The notes: generated by a model from the letters alone, not told the origin. DNA of 64,000 nucleotides from Todiramphus chloris collaris (GCA_025345505.1 JANVCC010000125.1:3727670-3791669); one strand, 5' to 3'. Shown: positions 22,991-35,080, numbered from the stretch's first letter. Program-made: numbers and translations.

Positions 22991-24614
22991 TAAATAAAAT
23001 AAATGGCTGCCTTCTAAGTATTACCCATGAAATCTAACGCACAGGTAAGATGCACTGAAATCCCAACACATCACGGCATGTGAGAGCTTGGAAAAACACA
23101 CAGAGATAACTATCCTAAACAAAAACCACTCAGATATGACAGTCTTGAAAGTAAGATGGATTTTAAAAGTAACAAATTATGCAAAGAAGAAAAGGGTGTC
23201 AAGTTCTTTCACCGTATGCACTGGTTTTGCATCACGCAAAGAAACGAACCAAACGTTCATTCAAAGCTCCTGTGTAATGAGCCGTGTTTTCTCTAGGCTG
23301 GTTTGAGAACAACAACTGGTGGCAAAGCAAACTCACACGTCTCAGCAACTCTGACCAGAGAAACTTCTCCTGAAATGTATTTGCTACTGTGATGCATTCA
23401 GTTATCACACACTGCAAGGGACATCTGCATTGGTGCCCTGTCCCCTGCTACTGCCTGCTGATCAGACTCTGCCTAAACCCCACTCAGATGGTCTTCCCTG
23501 GACACTCTTAATCCAAGTTTACGTTAATTTATTCATGAGCATATCACAACTGTTTGTTCTTCCGACAGTATTGATTGTAGGGATAAAGAGTTCCTCTCAG
23601 CCTTTATTTTGCTGTGCTACCATGGCAGAGAGAGACAACCTTAGTCGTAAATGACTCTGCTGAAGTACCAAGCACAGGAGCTTCGTTTTGGGCATTTTAC
23701 TCCAGAAAGCAACCAGGTGAATGTCCATGCTGGAACTTTATCCGTATCCTGCCAGTATTTCCATTACCTGAGCTAGCCCGTAAGAAGCCAAGTGGCACGT
23801 TTCAGTGCCAAGACACAGACTGCAGCAGGTACAAATGCCTTTCTTCAGGTCACATCTCCCCTCTCCCCATCACATCAGTAGCTCTGTTAAGCTCTGCTCT
23901 GACCTGAACTCACTTTTGTTACTCAGAATGGAATCCCCCCAGTACCTGCTACAATGGCAGTAGTCCCTCCTTAGCACTAGAAATATTTGGCTTACTGCAT
24001 CCTATGGACACGTCCATCTTTTCATGATGCTGTACATTAATAATTTCTTCTCGCCTAGTAATGCACAAGCTTTTTTCTTTTTCACTTTCAGCTGACGTGA
24101 TATCATTTTACAATGGAAATTATTAGTCCCTAAGTGAGTAACCTGGTACTTTCTGTTAGGAAATGTATTTGCTGCTTCACTAATATGGGTAAAACTATTC
24201 TTCCTCAGTGATAACCTTTTCTTCCTCTGAACTCCCAATACCTCCTGACTGTGCACCAAAATGAAATAAGATATTATGAAAAATGCTAAATAAGATTAGT
24301 CCCAGCTTGCACTGAGAGCTCAAACCCAGCAGCTCCTGATCGTATCTCCACATCTCCCCTTAAATCAGTGTCTTACCCATTTTTAAGTGTCTTCTGTAAT
24401 CTCTAGCTTTTTCAAATTAAGTATTCACTTCCCATGTGATAATATATCAAAGAGCTTACTGATTTTTACACGCATCCCACCAGATTAATTTCCTTATCTA
24501 AAACCTCTTGAGTGTTATCATAAAAAATATTTTTTTTTTTTTTTTTGTAGCTGACTTAGCAATTGGATGTTGGTCACTAAAAACAGAACACACGGAAAAA
24601 GACAGATAACATAC
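22991..24614. other. Gene-free unique DNA
   Basis: Nothing recognised. Open frames up to 97 codons (23614-23907) show no domain. A T run of about 17 lies at 24531-24547. Confidence 0.5.
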
Positions 24615-24826
24615 CACCACATGATTCTGACCTCTAGTTTCCAGTGGGTATTTCCAATATGGAGTGGTATGCGAATTAAAAGCTTCTGGTTTTCACCCCA
24701 GAAGTAGCTGCATTCCACTAGCAAGGGGTGCAGACCCTCTACATACAATCCAAACGTGATGCCTGGGAAGACAGTGGAGTGGAAAACTATAGCAAAAGGA
24801 GTTGTAGCCAAATAAAAAGACCCCAT
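24615..24826 (-). other. Exon-like segment, unidentified (minus strand)
   Basis: Within the longest open frame of the window (24518-25081, 187 codons), a 212-base segment is flanked on the minus strand by a good splice acceptor (CTTTATTTTCTGCAG with an upstream CAGTAAC branch-like site) and a donor (GTATGT after ...TGTGGTG). Its translation (70 codons plus two bases) is protein-like, with residues such as FPGITFGLYVEG and ECSYFWGENQ, balanced composition and no low-complexity tract. I do not recognise the family. Just beyond the frame's 3' part is a 16-base A run, so a retrocopy is an alternative. It may be a chance frame. Confidence 0.3.
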
Positions 24827-25778
24827 CTGCAGAAAATAAAGCGTTACTGAAAGATACTTCTTGTTTTTTTTCTGGTGGTGTTGCAGTGCAATAATTCTCC
24901 TGTTGTTATAGCTTAGGTAGAATTTTAGTTGAAATGCATGTTTTAAAGACCACAGATTTGTAGAAGCCTCATAAAATGCATAATATAATGTGCACTTGTA
25001 ACAGATATTGTTAATCACGCTTATGGTAGTGCTTACAGGCCAGGAAAAAGGGGTCTGGAAGAGAAGGCACTGTACAAACACTGTCAGTCCCTTACTGAAG
25101 GAACGTCACTGAAGTGCTCACAATGAAATAGGTGAAATCCTCAGAGCAGGAAAGGTCAGCTTGGTGGTTGGGACAGCAAAAGGGACCATCGCTTCCTTTC
25201 CAGGTACTGGTGGAAATGGTACCACCACATCAGAGAAAAAGCTAGGCACTGGGGATCCCTTTGCCACACTCTGCATGGTCTCAGGCTTGAGGTGGGATAC
25301 GTGAACCTACCTCTCACAACAAGCCCACCCATTTTCTGCCACCTCTCACTGCCAGGCTACTAAGGCTCTGGCTTACAACACGTCCTGCCTACCCAGGAAT
25401 TGCATTAATGCTTCTCCCAGTTCTTGCTTATCACCTTTAATAAGAAGTGAGTTTTACGTAAGCAAATTCATTTGTGTTTCTTCACTTTTATTTTCATCGC
25501 GAAGCTTAAATCAATGCCAGATTAAAGGCTGAAAATATTCCACTCAATAGTTATTACATTTGTTCTTTCTGTTTTGTTTCATTGGGGTTTTTTTATTTAT
25601 CTATTTTATTTTATTTTTAATGTAATCAGCTTAAACACATAGACCGGTGAGGAATTTGGACAGTTTTTTAAGACATAAAAGTGCATGAAAAGGGGAGTGA
25701 TTCTGCAAATGGCTGTGAGAGTAATTTAGCACCAGAAACCCTCTTGTGAATAAAACAACAACTAAATACCACAATAGA
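24827..25778. other. Gene-free unique DNA
   Basis: No transposon is recognised. AT-rich low-complexity sequence lies near 25586-25620 (TTTTATTTATCTATTTTATT). Confidence 0.5.
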
Positions 25779-25967
25779 CTAGGTCAATTTGCAAAGAAAA
25801 GACCTTCGAGCAAAACAACCTCCAATCTTTGTCTCAGAGAAAGACAAACACGCTTGGTCAATATTATGCTGCAAAATCTTCTCCTTAATTGTAACAGCCT
25901 GGGCTAAATTCTTCACTTGAAGCAAGGGAAAACAAGTAATGATGGCATCAGGGAGAGCATTGCTCAA
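25779..25967 (-). mobile_element. Decayed LINE endonuclease fragment (minus strand)
   Basis: The minus-strand frame contains VKNLAQAVTIKEKI, then NIDQACL and SETKIGG. This order and spacing match the N-terminal part of the apurinic endonuclease domain of L2/CR1-type LINEs, where a V-R-S-L/A-Q-K stretch is followed by I-D-I-A-C-L-T-E-T-W. The ETW tryptophan is replaced by lysine and the frame ends soon after, so it is non-functional. The family is uncertain (L2 or CR1 clade). Confidence 0.45.
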
Positions 25968-27868
25968 GAGGAACTAAATCAGTCTATGAAGATGAGAATC
26001 TACCATGGACAAGCATAAAAAGGACAATAACAAAGGGAGGTTGTCCCCACTGCCTCCAGCACCTAGGTTAAGACTGGTTGTGGTATCTTATGGATGCTTC
26101 TCTGTCTCTTATTTTCTCCTTTGACTCCAGCAAACCTTACTGGCTGAATCCTATTGACCCTGAAGGATGTCTGTACTCCTGAATCACTGGGGGAGTTCCT
26201 CAGAGAGGAGTGGTGTGATGCAGGGATACCAAAGGTGAGTGAGCTCCTCTGCACCCGAAAAAATGCTGTGCTGCTTCTCTTGGCCACATTTTCTCAAATA
26301 CCTCCGCATAGCAGCACATTGTAGGATGCAGAAGTTTCCTTAGGATTCCTAAAGTTACTTAAGCCTTCCTGTATTAAGAACTGTGGCTCCGAAACCCCAG
26401 GCAAAACTCCCAGGAAAATATATACCCCTTAAAGACAAAGCTTTGCCATCACCCAGACAGTATGTCACATGTTACTTTCAGCTTATAATACTGCCTTACC
26501 TTTTGCTTCCCCAGCATATGCCAGGCCTGAAGACATCAAAGGAGAGGGCATTTCCTGGCAAAGGCAAATCCTGACATTTAGATGACACTACGACATCCTG
26601 TGGAGTTGAAACTCAACGTAGTTTTCTTGGAAAGCTTAGCCATAGATTTTGGTCAGGAGACAATCAATTCAGTGGCCCATCATTCCTGAAAGGAGGAAGG
26701 CTGAAGTTTGTTTGGCTAAAAATTCTCTCAGTATCAGGACTGCATTTCCTCTGACTTAGATCAGATCATATTTTACCATAAGGTTCTTGTGGCCTGATGA
26801 GACTCAAACAAAAATCAGTTAAAATTCCCCTACTGATTTATTCTACTTCCAAAAACCGAAGAGGAAACCCAGTCAGATTTTGTTTGAGTTTAGCTTTGTA
26901 TGTGAACTAAATCTAACCTGAATTCGCCTTTGTTTTTTTTTTTGTCTCTAAACAATGTGTCTCTTCTCACACCTCCCCCAGAGAGATTACGGTATAATTA
27001 AAGAACAAACAGGATGAACCAGAGAAGTTGCATCTTCTGCTTGCACAGAATATGATATTCAGACAGAGGTAAAGAACTTTTCCCACGACCCACTGGACCT
27101 ATATGGCACCTTTCAGCAACTGAAAATGAATTTGCAGTGTCCAAATTATAGACTAAGTATCCAAGTGTGCCTCTGAGCAAATATTCCATGTTTGTATAGA
27201 ACAGAAAGTTTCCCTTTTGTCCAGGAAGAACAGAATTTAAGCATTCCAAGATCTGACCCTGTAGTCGGGAGAGATGAGATAAACCAAGATAGTTGTAACG
27301 AGAAAGATGTCTGTTCTAATATAATCTTGTATTAATCACTTAAAAAAATTAATAATCTCACCAAAATTAAAACTCTCCATAAAGAATATACAAGCACTGG
27401 ATAAACTAATGGACTTAAATTTCCCCCCAGTGCATTCACTCCCTCTGAATTTTTATTCCTCTGCATTTTGTAATATTGAACTTAATCCTGTCAGGAATGT
27501 TTTATCTCTCTGCTTGTTTGCTCCCCTGACTTCCTGGATGTGAATTTCACAAACCTCTTCACTTATAAACTCGCTGTCTTCCCTGAAGATACAGTGCAGA
27601 TAATATCAACAAAAGGCTCTCCATGTGTTCAGTGAACTAGAAGCAAGATTTCATACCTTAAAAATACTCTAGTTGGAGCATAAACTCCTCGGTGGCTACA
27701 GAAGGTTAAATAAACTGAGAGACACTGTCAGGTTTTTTTTTAATTTTAGCCTTTCAGAAAAAAAAGAGAAAGCAGTCAGAAGACACACAAACAAGGATCT
27801 GCTGTGCTTTGCATTTTGGCATGAAATTCTATGTCTGGGATAAAAAATGATTACAGCTAAAGCTACAT
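25968..27868. other. Gene-free unique DNA
   Basis: A minus-strand frame at 26998-27249 (83 codons) is not clearly coding. There are no repeats beyond short A/T runs. Confidence 0.5.
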
Positions 27869-28077
27869 TCCCCCCTTCCCCTTCCCCTTCCCTTCTTTTT
27901 TTCCTCTCCTCCCCTTTCCCTTTCATTTCTTCTCCTTCCATTTCTCCCTTCTTCTCCTTCCATTCCTCCCTCCCTTCCTTCCTTTCCTTCCTTCTTTCTT
28001 TTCCACTCTTTCCCTTTCCCATTCATTTCCCCTTCCTTCCTTCCTTCCTTCCTTCCTTCCTTCCTTCCTTCCTTCCT
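27869..28077 (+). repeat. Polypyrimidine tract ending in (CCTT)n
   Basis: About 210 bases are almost purely C and T on the plus strand, with CCCTT/TTCC units that become a regular CCTT array from about 28031 to 28077. The array stops at the assembly gap, so its real length is unknown. The arrays read as E/G/R/K-rich or P/S/F-rich protein on either strand; those frames are artefacts. Confidence 0.95.
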
Positions 28078-28087
28078 NNNNNNNNNN
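28078..28087. other. Assembly gap (10 N)
   Basis: Ten unresolved bases directly follow the CCTT array. The gap is probably a collapsed or unspanned microsatellite, and 10 may be a placeholder length. Confidence 0.98.
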
Positions 28088-30150
28088 TACTATTGTATAT
28101 ATTTGTATATATTCAATTATTATTATTATTTTAATTTTCATTCAAGCTGTTCCAGTTCCCTTTTCTAATGGCTGACTCTCTCTCCCTTACTCCCTTCCTC
28201 TTCCCCTTTGGGGAGGGAGGCTGGTTAACAGAGAGCATCTGTTACAGGTCTAGTGGGGCTGCCCTGACCCTAACCCCTGACCCTGTGACATCCTCTGGAG
28301 ACCAGGAAGGCAGCATCCTTCCACGCAAGGCAGAGCAAGCATCTGCCGACCGTCTGATATCAAACGGTTATTGAGTACTGGAAAGAAGTTATGAATACGT
28401 GACAAAGAGTGCCTCCTCTCCTCACAGAGTAATTTGAAATGTGCAACTTTGCTTGCAGAATCTTGTATTTCCATCCCCTCTTGCCAATTACTGAGTTAAG
28501 TGGTGCATGGAGCCTTTTAAAGACTAGAATTATTTTCTAAAGAGTAAGAGAATGTGAATCAAAACTGCTCATTACATATTCTCCTAACTTGGATGGTGTC
28601 CTCCACAGTAGGCTGCAGCTACTGGTTATTACACTTTTTCTGTTAGCAACAAGAATAAAAGGCTCTGAGCCAAAAACCAGAAATACCCAACAAGCAATTA
28701 TAAAACCCCATTAGGAAATAGCTGCTGGTTGATTCTGCTTATTATAGCAACTCCTAATAACAACAATGTACTTCTAAAGTCAATTTGGGCACCTTGCACT
28801 GGAGGACGATGTTTAAAAACACATTTTGGAATTTTCCAGGATGTCTTTCATTCTTGGACGTAGCCACAGACCACCCTCTGGAATTAACATCCCTTTGTTC
28901 GCTTTCGTATCTATTATAGATGTATGGAGAGACTTCATTCTACCAAAATAGAATCTACCTATCTATCTATACTAAGTATATCTCAAGGAAAAAAAAAAAA
29001 AGAAAAGGTTTTCCTGTGTTAGACAGATTGCCTTTTGGGAGAAATGTACTTTCACTTTACACTGAGCCGTGGAATTGGCGATCTATTATTGATCATGACA
29101 CAGAGAGCAGGAATAAACCACGGTAGTTCTGCTACAGACCGCTCATCGACTTACTTGCTTAAAGCTGCACTCTCAAAAAAACTCTTGTTAATATACAATC
29201 CTAAGACGAATGAAATAATTTGATACAAATTCTGAGCTGGAGGAAAACAGTCATACCTCCCACAGACTTCAAAGGCTTCTCCACGTTCCTGCACTAGATG
29301 TACCTTTTTTTTTTATCTCTCTGGTCTGTATTTAATCCTGTCTCGTCTCATTTGTAGCTTTAGCCAAGATCCAACAGCAGAAAATCGGCACATTAAATAC
29401 GTGTCAGTTATCTCGAGTACCCCCGAGATACGTTTGGGGTAGACCAGTAGACACGTCCTCCTTGAAGATAAGAAATTAAGAAGGCTAACCAAGTATTTCT
29501 CATCTATACTAATAGGCAGCCTAGGATGAAGCTGCTCTGTTGAGCTATTTCTGATGTCTAAGGCAAAAGAATCTGTGGCACACGTGTGCTTGTATGTGAG
29601 TATAAATATTTGACAGGCTTTTGAGATTCTCCTACGGGGAGTAGAAGGCAGAAATGGCATTGCAAACATCAGCTTGCAGAAATGGAGCAGAAGTGGAGCT
29701 ACTAAAATAAGACGCAGCTGCCGTCTTCTGTTTTACTGGGGGGGGCTTTAATTTGGTTGGTTGGGGTTTTTTTTCTGTTGTTTGGTTTTTGGGTTTTTTT
29801 CCTTAACAACTCCAACCAGGAGGTCTCTAAAGACAAGCAGCACTTGCATGGTCCTGATGCACTCTTATCTAAAGCGACTAAAAATACCTGGGTAGCCCAT
29901 AGCTAAAAATGTCCTCTCTCCCCAGAAGCAGAACCATAACATTTATGTTGCCCCGTGATTCCCCTTGAAGAGAGTGTTCCTAGAAGACTTTACACCCCCG
30001 TGGGTCTGAAGTAGCAGGCCCTTTAAATGAACAAACAAGACTAAGTTGAGTAATGCCTGGGGTAAAAATGTGAGAGCTGGAGTCATGATCCTCGTTCACG
30101 CAAAGCTCCTAGGAAAATCCTGAGGAGCTTTGCCTCAAATATCTAGAGTG
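28088..30150. other. Gene-free unique DNA with short repeats
   Basis: It holds a short (ATT)n at 28116-28131, (CTAT)n at about 28959-28971, an A run at 28990-29002 and a G/T-rich tract at about 29743-29802. A minus-strand frame at 29313-29669 (118 codons) ends in an A/T run and has no known domain. Confidence 0.5.
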
Positions 30151-30330
30151 GCTTGTGCTGCCTTCATGTACAGTTGTTAAAGCTGTGGGCCTTAGCAAGC
30201 CACTTTGTCCCCAAATTTATAGGCTGGTGGATTTAAATTTGATCCCACGTCTCATTAGCTTCAAGCTAATGAGCATAATTGAAGGTCTTGGAAAACTTAT
30301 TTACACTGCATTATTTGTAATTACTGATAA
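30151..30330. promoter_or_regulatory. AT-rich block with a TAAT palindrome (candidate CNE)
   Basis: It is centred on the perfect 11+1+11 palindrome CTCATTAGCTT / AAGCTAATGAG at 30251-30273, which places two homeodomain cores in inverted orientation. Around it are TTTAAATTTGATC, GCATAATTGAAGG and TTTGTAATTACTGAT elements. It is non-repetitive and non-coding. A role as a dimer-binding element is inferred. Confidence 0.35.
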
Positions 30331-32524
30331 ACCCCTTGAAAAGGGACATCTGTTCCATATGCCTGGTGGGGATCAGAAACGAACGTACTTTATATGTAGG
30401 TAAATCACAGGATATTAATAGATCTCGAGAAGTAACTGGCTGTCGACGAAGGGAGCGGAAGGGAAAGAGTGGGCTGGTGAGACACAATGAGAACTGAACC
30501 AAGAGGACTTAGAAAGCATCACAAATAGCTGCTTCATGGGACCACTGCTGCACGCAGAGCTCCTGCACCCCTTAAAGACGTGGCACACACATGGCTGGGC
30601 AGGGCTGAAATGGAGAAGTCACTGAGTCCAGCCCCCAGCCAGTGCCTCGTAACCCAGGCAGTGCAAGCAAAGCACTGGTCTTGCAGAACAACGAGGAGGA
30701 GGTTGGGTTTGTATCTGGGAAGAAGGTGGCTACTGGCATTGTCATTTTTCCTCTGGCATAAGCTGTCCAAAGCAGATCTCTTGGGTCTGATCCTATCTAC
30801 AGGTTGCCCATCTCCCATCTAGTCAAAGCATATAGCTCTTGAGAACAGAGAGGAGGTTATAAATCCATACCAGCATTCCAAGCTAGCCAGCCTTCCCCCA
30901 TAGACCCATCTCTTCCCCTTCTCCGACACGAAAAAATCTTTTGGCACCATCTGACACTTGGGGACTAGAAATGTCCCACAACCCATGCTGCTGTGAAGAA
31001 CAGAGACAGCTTCGCAGTTACTGCTGCACCTTCAAGCTATGGAAACTACTCTGGCTAGCAGTTCTAACATTTTTAAATACCCATTGGTCCAGCAACCCTT
31101 GAATTGGGCCTTGTGAGCCCACCAACACCACTTCAAGACATGATCCCAGGTCCTCCTTCATCAGCAATACCCCCTTTTCCACCCACGGATGGAGAGAGTT
31201 TCTTCTGCTGAACGTTGACGAACAGCTTGTTGAAACAAACCCATGCAAGATTTAGTGCTTGGTGTAGCAATTGCAAATCTGGTTCATGTTTTATTACGTT
31301 GTTTTGATTGGATTTTTAATTTTCTTTAATATGTGATTCCGGGCCCTTTAAGCTCTAAAATGTCTCTACGGGCATTCACCACTCCCAACGACACGAGCAG
31401 ACAATCAGCATGTCAACATCTTTCTGGAGCCATTTACCATGGGGAGGGAAACATTCTTCAGTATGAGAAAAACTAACAACCAGCTTTTAGTGTCTTGCTC
31501 TGTGGCAATCAATCCCTTTACACTCTGAAATATAGAGATATATATATATGAAGGTTTAATATTCTCCATCTGTTAGAACTCCAGAGCTGCAGCAGAAGGC
31601 TGCATATACTTCATACTGAAACTGGTCTTTGTGTAAGCTTAAAAAACCCCAAACAAACAAAAACCCCAAACCACATAAAAAAAGACCCCCAAAAAAAAAC
31701 CCAACCAAAAACCAACCAAAAAAAAAAAAAAAAAAAAACCCACCAAAAATTCAAACTAAAATGACACACCTAAAGAACCCCAGATTGCCCAAAGGGGATC
31801 CTGTGACTAAGTGTGTCTTATTCTCATGAAAGCCAAAGGCAAAGGGCTATTAGTGTACACTTGAGATCACTTAGAGAAGCCCACGGGGGAAACGCTCGGG
31901 TATTACTGCCAAAGAAACACACAAAGGAACTGTGTCTCTGAATACCCCGAAGGGATCAACAACAACAACAAAAAAAAATGTTTAATAAATGAGTTCTTTC
32001 CAGAGGTCAAATATTAACGATTTGTGTGTGTGTGTTTTCTCTTGAAATTTCATTTTCTCTGTTTCAGCCTAGACAGGGAAAAAAAATATCAGGAGGCGAA
32101 ACTTTGATTAAAATAAACGAATCGACACGGAGCTGCATGCCTGGGTAAAGCTCACACATGAGATTACAGAGTGCGACAGCTGCAATATTAATAAGGTGAA
32201 GAAGAGGGGAGGGGGATAAAAAAAAAAAAGTGATAGAAAACTCCCAGCCTGATCTTATTTGGCTTGATTGTTTCTGCATCACGTCTAGCAAAGAAAGCGG
32301 GAGAACTGGACAGGGATGATCTCTGCTCTTCAGGATATTCTTATTTTCTGGTTGATGATTCAGCAGAGATGGAGAAGAAGAAAAAAAAAAAAAAAAACAA
32401 ACCCAAATTGAAGAAGAGCTAAGGCTGGAGAGAGAAGAATGTGAGAACAGAAGGTAACGGTGAGGTCAAAGAGAGGAAGGCTGGAGGCTGGAGATACCCA
32501 GGCAGACAGCAGAAGGGGAGAGAG
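30331..32524. other. Gene-free DNA with low-complexity tracts
   Basis: It contains a short (AT)n at 31537-31548, an A/C-rich tract at 31640-31750, a (GT)n of about 14 bases near 32022-32035 and an A run at 32379-32397. No gene is recognised. Confidence 0.5.
31640..31750 (+). repeat. A/C-rich low-complexity tract
   Basis: A runs are broken by CCCC and ACC groups, ending in a pure A run of about 22 bases near 31717-31738. It is the complement type of the G/T-rich tracts at 19886, 29743 and 43990. The lysine/proline frame read through it is meaningless. Confidence 0.9.
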
Positions 32525-32810
32525 CGATGCTGCATCTGGGCAGCCTGACTTCGCAGAGCTCATCTCGAGGAAATCTCCTTCCTCTTCGTGGTGCAAGATT
32601 TGTGGGCGCAGAGGGCTGACTGGCAAGGTCTCCCCGTACGCTCGGCGCTGCTCGGCAATTTGTAATAATGAGATTCATTAGCGCTGCACGCTCTGCTGGA
32701 AAGGTTTCATCGGAGCCGCACAAATGACTATTTACTTAGGTAGCACTTCATTAGTTGCTCCTGCCCTGCTGTGTAATATGGTATAAATTACTAGCTGGTG
32801 TTGCCAGCAT
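32525..32810. promoter_or_regulatory. CpG-rich conserved-element-like block
   Basis: Fourteen CpG dinucleotides fall between 32525 and 32720, far denser than the surroundings. They are followed by AATTTGTAATAATGAGATTC, TTCATTAGCGCTGCACGC, ATGACTATTTACTTAGG and TATAAATTACTAGC. High CpG retention in methylated vertebrate DNA suggests a hypomethylated regulatory element. No gene start or CpG island of usual size is present. Function is inferred. Confidence 0.4.
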
Positions 32811-34840
32811 CACACCCAAACTGGCTGTCTTGTTCATTGTACCACGCTGCTGGCGATCAGCTAAAGGGGATTCTGTTTCAAAGCTGAAAAGATACCACGC
32901 TTGGCAAAAGAAAAAAATTAAAAAAAAACATCCTGAAAGTGCACAACGTTTCAATTTTCAGGCACAAAATTTCTAGCCTGTATAGAAAAGAGTGGCATGT
33001 ACAGGAAAGCAACCTAAACTTGTTACGCACAGCGTGAAATTTCTCACAAGCTGTGATTCAGCAGAGCTCACAAAACAAAACTGCCCTTTGCAGTCCCCAC
33101 TCCCTTTACCCTTTCTGGTTTTGTCCATTTTCTTCACGGAGATGCCTCTCAACCAAGATCTCAGGGGCTGAGAGCAGGGAGAAACAAAAGGTCAGGCAAG
33201 ATGCTCTTTAGTTTGCAAGAGTTTGAGATCCAGAGCTTGGCCCGATGCTGTTAGGGGGAGCTGGGACCCGGATCTGTTCAACGGTGGGGAGCAGAGGCAG
33301 GTGACAACATCCCATCTTTTCTCTACACTCCTCTGGTCTCAGCTGCTCAGCTTCAAAAGAGGCCAGCGTAGCTCGCATCACGCTACAATCACAGCACAAT
33401 ACACAACAAGCTGGTTTATACCAACGAGCTAAAACTGAATGTCAAATTATGGATGTTGAAAGGCGACTGTCCCCGTGCCTGTGTGTCTGTGTGTGTGTTT
33501 GTGCAGCTAACACTGCACAGTCCCAGAATACAAAGCACGGCACATTTCTTGTCATTTAAACCGCAAGGCAAACAGGGGAAAGGAGGAGTCTCTACGTGAA
33601 GAGTCGGGCCAAGACAAGTAGAAACTCCCCGTCTTGCAAATTGCTTTCCGTGGGATTTTTGACGCCTAATAACGCACCGTCTGCTGAGAACTACTGAAAG
33701 GTGAAGACACACTTACAGACTTCATTATGAACTAAGCCTCTGATAAATTCTCAGCTGACGATGACGCAGGAAGCAGGCTTCCCTCCCCTGAGCCCACAGG
33801 GAGACCCTCCCTGTAGTGGAAGTGGTCTGGTGGACAGACAGCTACGAGACCTGCAGCCCTCATGGGCTGGCTTGTCAGCAGGGTCCATGGGTAAGGATGA
33901 TGTGCTTGTCCTGGTCTGAGTGAGAACTAATTCTGCTCCAGCAACTGAGGGAGCCATTAACCTTTCCACGGGATCAGGATCAGAGAGGACTGTGAAATCC
34001 TGACTTTGTGTAGTGAATGATTAGCACCAGCTAATCACCCCAACTTCAGCCAGAACTACTCAAGTGTAGGACTCAAACATTTCCTGAGGCTTTTCAATCC
34101 CAATAGCAATTTTGCTTTATACTCATTAGCTGGATGAGAGGAGACCACGGGACAGCCACAACCTGTCACATAACTCTTCAGGCTGCTTTGCTTAGACCTC
34201 AAGCTCCATGGAGGACGATACTTGCAAATAGAAGTAATCAAAACATAGAGCAAAACTATTTTCTAACAAAAAAGTGAGACAAGGCAGTAGAAAGTGATGC
34301 AACCATGGCTAAGATGAACAGCATCAGGGGGTTGTTTGCCGTGCTCTTCGTGTGAAATTCTGGAAAATCCCAAATGGGCACCAGAGAATTCCACAAAGGT
34401 ATGCCACCAACCTAGATTCTCCCCTTCCGCAATAAAACAGCATCCATCCAACGCAGGCGACTGACTTCAGCAACACTGCATCACACCAGGGAGGAATCTG
34501 GGATGCAGACACAGATGACAAACAATGCGTGCCAAATATCCGTAACCAACCACTGAGATTGCTCTCAAGCTCTGGCCAGACCAGGAAAATCCGAGACGTG
34601 ACTAGGAAAAGCACTGATTCCAACTTTCAACCCGGACAATTCCCTGAAGCTACCACACATCATCTAGCACCTCCCAAGGGATTCCCGGGGATCTTTATAG
34701 CTCGTGTCTGCCTCAAAACTGCAAAATATCAAAGGATTTTGCGATCTAAGGAAGCAGAGCATCCCACCCCTTCAAAGCCTTCCTGCGTTTTGTAACCCGC
34801 CCTCCCTTTCTCGTCTTATAAATCGAGTTCCCAAGATTCC
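32811..34840. other. Gene-free unique DNA
   Basis: There is a (TG)n-like stretch near 33480-33503. Short frames on both strands show no domain. Confidence 0.5.
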
Positions 34841-35080
34841 TCCTCACCCATGTGCCACATGCGCAGTCTTTTATGCAAATTATTTTGTTTATTTTTATGA
34901 TGGATGCAAATGAAGTCTTTACTCTGAACATGCTTTACGATGCTATAAATGTTAAGAATAGATCTTGAATTAGCCCTTTTCATTGTCAGCACGGCACTAA
35001 AGCCAGCTGAGGGATTCAGAGGCTTAAATGTGTAAGCATTTGGGTATAAAGCAACTTTAATATCTTGTAAAAATTAAGGG
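34841..35080. promoter_or_regulatory. Block with two perfect POU octamers
   Basis: Two exact ATGCAAAT octamers lie on the same strand at 34873-34880 and 34904-34911, with a forkhead-like TGTTTAT between them (near 34887). AT-rich sequence follows (GCTATAAATGTTAAG). The pairing suggests a POU/FOX-bound distal element. This is motif inference only. Confidence 0.35.

Noticed and set aside
26998..27249. 83-codon minus-strand frame with protein-like composition
   Set aside because: No convincing splice donor before the stop and no family match; kept only as a weak neighbour of the 24615-24826 candidate.
27696..28141. Several overlapping charged or proline/serine-rich frames on both strands
   Set aside because: They are translations of the polypyrimidine tract and run into the N gap; they have no coding meaning.
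29313..29669. 118-codon minus-strand frame ending at an A run, possible retrocopy
   Set aside because: No recognisable domain, no target duplication seen, and the frame length is within chance for this much DNA.
31629..31829. Lysine/proline/asparagine-rich frame
   Set aside because: Read from the A/C low-complexity tract.
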